Made by a program: the position numbers and the translations under genes
Shown: piece after piece, positions 5,299-5,419 of the stretch
Layout of the letters: each line of letters opens with the position of its first letter
How positions within the stretch are numbered: the first letter of the stretch is position 1
Assembly (NCBI GenBank): GCA_947483345.1
Contig: CANKNL010000210.1
Location: forward strand, 1-5,419
Origin: Chitinophagaceae bacterium
GTDB lineage: Bacteria; Bacteroidota; Bacteroidia; Chitinophagales; Chitinophagaceae
Length of the DNA: 5,419 bases
Direction of reading: 5' to 3'
Notes under the pieces: model-generated
What the model was told of the DNA's origin: nothing
Databases searched by the model: none
What the model saw: the letters and a program-made list of their open reading frames with translations, nothing else

Positions 5299-5419
5299 AT
5301 GTCATTACCTTTTTTTTATAAAGCAGATTTAGATGTATCAAGTATAGATGTAGTACTTGATGAAGCCACTAGTAAACATATGGTGCAGGTGCTGCGTATG
5401 CAAAATGGGGAACACCTGC
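5299..5419 (+). CDS. rsmE: 16S rRNA (uracil-1498-N3)-methyltransferase RsmE, 5' part only
   Basis: Forty complete codons from ATG 5299 are open to the window end; the rest of the gene (the family is about 230-250 aa) lies outside. The start MSLPFFYKADLD resembles the P-x-FY opening of RsmE, and EATSKHMVQVLRMQNGEHL (residues 22-40) matches the family's conserved SKHxxxVLRmxxGd segment in the N-terminal PUA-like RNA-binding domain. RsmE methylates U1498 of 16S rRNA in the 30S subunit using S-adenosylmethionine; the SPOUT catalytic domain is not in view. The gene is codirectional with dnaB after a 123-bp spacer with a hairpin repeat and a possible promoter. No clear Shine-Dalgarno precedes the ATG. 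Confidence 0.88.
   Translation, partial: MSLPFFYKADLDVSSIDVVLDEATSKHMVQVLRMQNGEHL

Overview
The window reads as a chromosomal housekeeping segment from a member of the Bacteroidota, most likely a Chitinophagaceae-like lineage. The evidence is the pheT / coiled-coil gene / zapA order, the DnaB N-terminus reading GKVPPQAKELEEAVLGA, promoter boxes of the Bacteroidota TAnnTTTG type, mostly absent Shine-Dalgarno sequences, moderately AT-rich DNA and G/C-rich palindromic repeats right after stop codons. The family-level placement is inference. No mobile element, CRISPR array, tRNA or rRNA is visible.

Left part (1-3168, minus strand): reading in the direction of transcription, pheT (phenylalanyl-tRNA synthetase beta chain, 808 aa) is followed by a G/C-rich hairpin repeat, then a 95-aa coiled-coil protein that appears to start at TTG, then zapA only 2 nt later. 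The coiled-coil protein could act with ZapA in organising the FtsZ ring, by analogy with ZapA-ZapB, but this is a positional and structural inference. Past zapA, at the window edge, about 100 nt of non-coding DNA can form two adjacent hairpins on the minus strand. It may be the start of a structured RNA (6S RNA is the leading guess) or the leader of the next gene.

Middle (3169-3624): a 456-bp divergent intergenic region between pheT and dnaB. It holds a TAnnTTTG-type box for pheT, one perfect and one imperfect box for dnaB, a 12-bp perfect palindrome, a 10-bp direct repeat, a very AT-rich stretch (about 22% G+C over 3301-3420) and, nearest dnaB, seven same-strand copies of a TGTKNAWAM-like 9-mer. 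Six of these differ by one base from the DnaA-box consensus, and many are spaced by near-integral helical turns. This is the most interesting part of the window: it could be a DnaA-controlled dnaB promoter or an origin-like element.

Right part (3625-5419, plus strand): dnaB (replicative helicase, 516 aa, no intein) carries a C-terminal tail ending GEFDEDAPF, which closely resembles the acidic tip of SSB. It is followed by a second copy of the hairpin repeat, a short spacer with a possible promoter box, and the first 40 codons of rsmE (16S rRNA m3U1498 methyltransferase), cut by the window end.
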